Assembly: GCA_000697475.1 (NCBI GenBank)
Contig: JNEU01000742.1
Span: forward strand, 1-64,000
DNA: 64,000 bases
Direction: 5' to 3'
DNA from: Lichtheimia corymbifera B2541
Taxonomy: Eukaryota > Mucoromycota > Mucoromycetes > Mucorales > Lichtheimiaceae
In this document: positions 62,101-64,000 of the stretch, one piece after another
Numbering within the stretch: position 1 is the stretch's first letter
Layout of the letters: each line of letters begins with the position of its first letter
Notes under the pieces: model-generated
What the model saw: the letters and a program-made list of their open reading frames with translations, nothing else
Database searches by the model: none
Told to the model about the DNA's origin: nothing
Translations under genes and position numbers: made by a program

Positions 62101-64000
62101 AATTGATCGCTGAGCTTGGCTTCCTATAAATGGTATAAGAATGAACACGTCTCCTCATTTCCAATAATGAACCCAATACTTGCCTTCAAAAAGTTCTTGA
62201 CCTTCTCAGCATCGTAATAGTTGCTTTCACGGCAAATACGCTCAGCTTCACGAACGTTGCCAGTACGGCATGCTGCCTGGATGTACTTGAAATGCACAAG
62301 GGGATCCTGGCTGACATTGACAATGGAGCCCAAATAGTAGTACAAGCCTAATGCAGCGTTATTAGCCATCCATTTTGGTCGTTGTTGTATTCACACCTAC
62401 CCTCGTTGCTCTTGAATGACTCGAATAAATCAATAAGGTTGTGTGGCTGAAGTTGCTCAGAGTATTTGATAGCGACTTGCACAACGACTTGGAGATTTTG
62501 ACGCAAGTTGTTGGAAAGCATTTCCTTGAGGCACTCCAAGGTTTGATCCACAGACAACGTGCCGAAATAGTTGACGAGCCACTCAGCGTTCATGGCATGG
62601 GTGTAGGGAATAACACGCTTAATGTCGTGGATGTCGGTAAAGTGTTCCAAGGCCTAAAGAATTGATGGTTGTCAATATATGATCTCATATCCCTTTTTTC
62701 CTTCGTTATTACTTACACGTTGGTACAATCCAGCCTTCTCGCACAAGTTACCAATGGTCATTCGATCGTAGTGAGTGATCATACCAGAGCCCATAATAGC
62801 TTCAGCGACTTGAGGAGCGTGCATCAAGTTCATTTCAAGGACACGAGTTTGGAGATTGGCATCTTCAGGGCGATTGGGCTTGAGATAATCCAAACAGAAT
62901 GAGGTACCCTCCTGAATCATGTTTTGTGACAAGAACACATCAAAGACCTAATAAAAAAAGTGTAAGTGTTATCCAAACATATGCCATCTTCCTAGTAGTA
63001 TACCTTTTCAGGTTCGATAAGAGGACCATTCTCATCGTTGACAAGACCAGTGGCGAACTTGGTAGCTTGTTCAGGATCGACGCGAGCAATATTGTAAAGC
63101 AATGCGTTATAATCGGGAGTGTAGCCGACAGTTTTGGTGTATGCCAAGATCTTATCATATTGTCTGCTCTCAGCAAAGCACATGACAACCTAAGTGGTCA
63201 CAATCATGATCAATACAATGATCCATCCAAACCATTTTTCCATCATTGAATTACCTTGTTGGGGACATTGGCACGCAAATAGACCGAAGTGGCCAAAGTA
63301 GCATCGTATTGCTTGACAAAATCACCCAATTCCTCGCTGCATTCAAGCTTATCTTCCTTGAGCCACTTTTCCAAAAGCTCCTTGCGGTTCTGGAGGAGAA
63401 TAGGCTTGGAAAGCTCCAATGATTCGTACTTGTTCAAGCCGCCCTTTTCCAAAAGAATACCAAAGTACTGAAGAATAGGCGTCATTTGACCCTGACCAGC
63501 ATTGGGGATTTGGCGGAAACGTTCAATGGTCTCGACAGTACGTAAGATACCCTAGCATCGTATAATCCAATATCAGCCATTTTGTGATCTTCATCCTGAT
63601 GTTATTCCACACCCTACCCGTGGCGAGTTAGCAGCAATCTTTGCAGCTTCACCGTATGCGCCTGATGAAAAGAGTTGGTTGAATCGTTGAATGTACATGT
63701 CATCAGCACCAGGGAGACCACCACGAGAAGCAAGCTTAAAAGCCAATTCCGAGTTGTTAAGGGTCTGAAGGATATAAGGAATAATGGTGTTCTCATCCAA
63801 GCTCACAGAAAGAACCTATGCATTTGCAAATCATTAGCATCCGATATCCCCACCCTTGTTATAACATCATTATACCTGGCCCTTTTTGTTGACACCAACG
63901 ATACCAGAAGATGCTTCATGTTCGGCGGTGACAAAGATGGTTTCATTGCTGATTCGGTTCATGTAAATGGCAGTACCAGTCTCCAAGTCATAAAGGTGAA
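59121..64000 (-). CDS. CHC1: Clathrin heavy chain (3' part; gene continues past right edge)
   Basis: Twelve exons are visible (63876->64000, 63618-63815, 63255-63551, 63004-63189, 62717-62947, 62401-62653, 62184-62347, 61722-62123, 61444-61668, 61199-61381, 59404-61128, 59121-59348), all phase-consistent. The start lies beyond 64,000. The product runs from the end of the N-terminal propeller ([14 protein letters not shown]) through the linker and the seven helical repeats of the leg. It ends at the trimerisation domain ([20 protein letters not shown]) and a disordered tail ending [12 protein letters not shown]. Two introns (61,129-61,198 and 62,124-62,183) need GC donors (AAG|GCAAGT). Clathrin coats vesicles in endocytosis and trans-Golgi sorting. 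Confidence 0.97.

Noticed and set aside
1..64000. tRNA, rRNA or snRNA genes
   Set aside because: Scanned by eye for B-box-like GGTTCGAANCC and rRNA signatures. The GGTTCGAGGT strings at ~1,545 and similar are part of the core repeat, not tRNAs. A covariance search (tRNAscan-SE, Infernal) would settle this.

Overview
The window is nuclear DNA of a filamentous fungus. The genes are dense and broken by about 100 short introns (mostly 55-70 bp). Protein content points to an early-diverging, Mucorales-like lineage (Mucoromycota): a neutral ceramidase, a Suv4-20-type SET9, a secreted 3D/double-psi-barrel protein, and two Fanconi-anaemia core-like proteins rarely annotated in fungi. The species cannot be named from sequence alone.

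Layout. 1-2,830 is a repeat block of fold-back elements, ~170-bp tandem units and an ~0.9-kb module. 3,961-24,616 holds, in order: an MFS transporter (+), DAP1 (+), neutral ceramidase (+), a serine carboxypeptidase (-), BET3 (+), SET9 (+), a FANCC-like gene (+), a response regulator (+), a secreted 3D-domain protein with a D/K/H tail (+) and a PRELI/UPS protein (+). 25,529-30,238 holds the divergent pair of alternative NADH dehydrogenase (-) and peroxisomal acyl-CoA thioesterase (+). 30,505-45,458 is a run of six minus-strand genes: BTB/CAP-Gly, LCB1, a 12-AT-hook protein, a FANCA-like gene, a Vip1-like RRM protein and ERG25. 46,450-53,150 is a ~6.6-kb imperfect palindrome built from the same repeat family as the left edge. 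54,351-64,000 holds VPS60 (+), TPS2 (+) and the 3' part of the clathrin heavy chain (-, runs off the right edge).

Functional themes are sphingolipid metabolism (LCB1, ceramidase), sterol synthesis (ERG25 and its P450 helper DAP1), membrane traffic (BET3, VPS60, clathrin), trehalose (TPS2), mitochondrial lipid and respiration (UPS, NDH-2), and genome maintenance/chromatin (SET9, FANCC-like, FANCA-like, AT-hook protein).

Most notable points: (1) a 551-residue protein matching FANCC in length and motif order, next to SET9; (2) a 526-residue protein carrying the FANCA central motif, separated by one in-frame stop codon from a 12-AT-hook ORF; (3) seven likely GC-AG introns, all beginning GCAAGT; (4) a large palindrome and perfect fold-back elements built from one uncharacterised core repeat. 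Exon boundaries were derived by hand from splice motifs, reading phase and family conservation. No alignments or searches were run.
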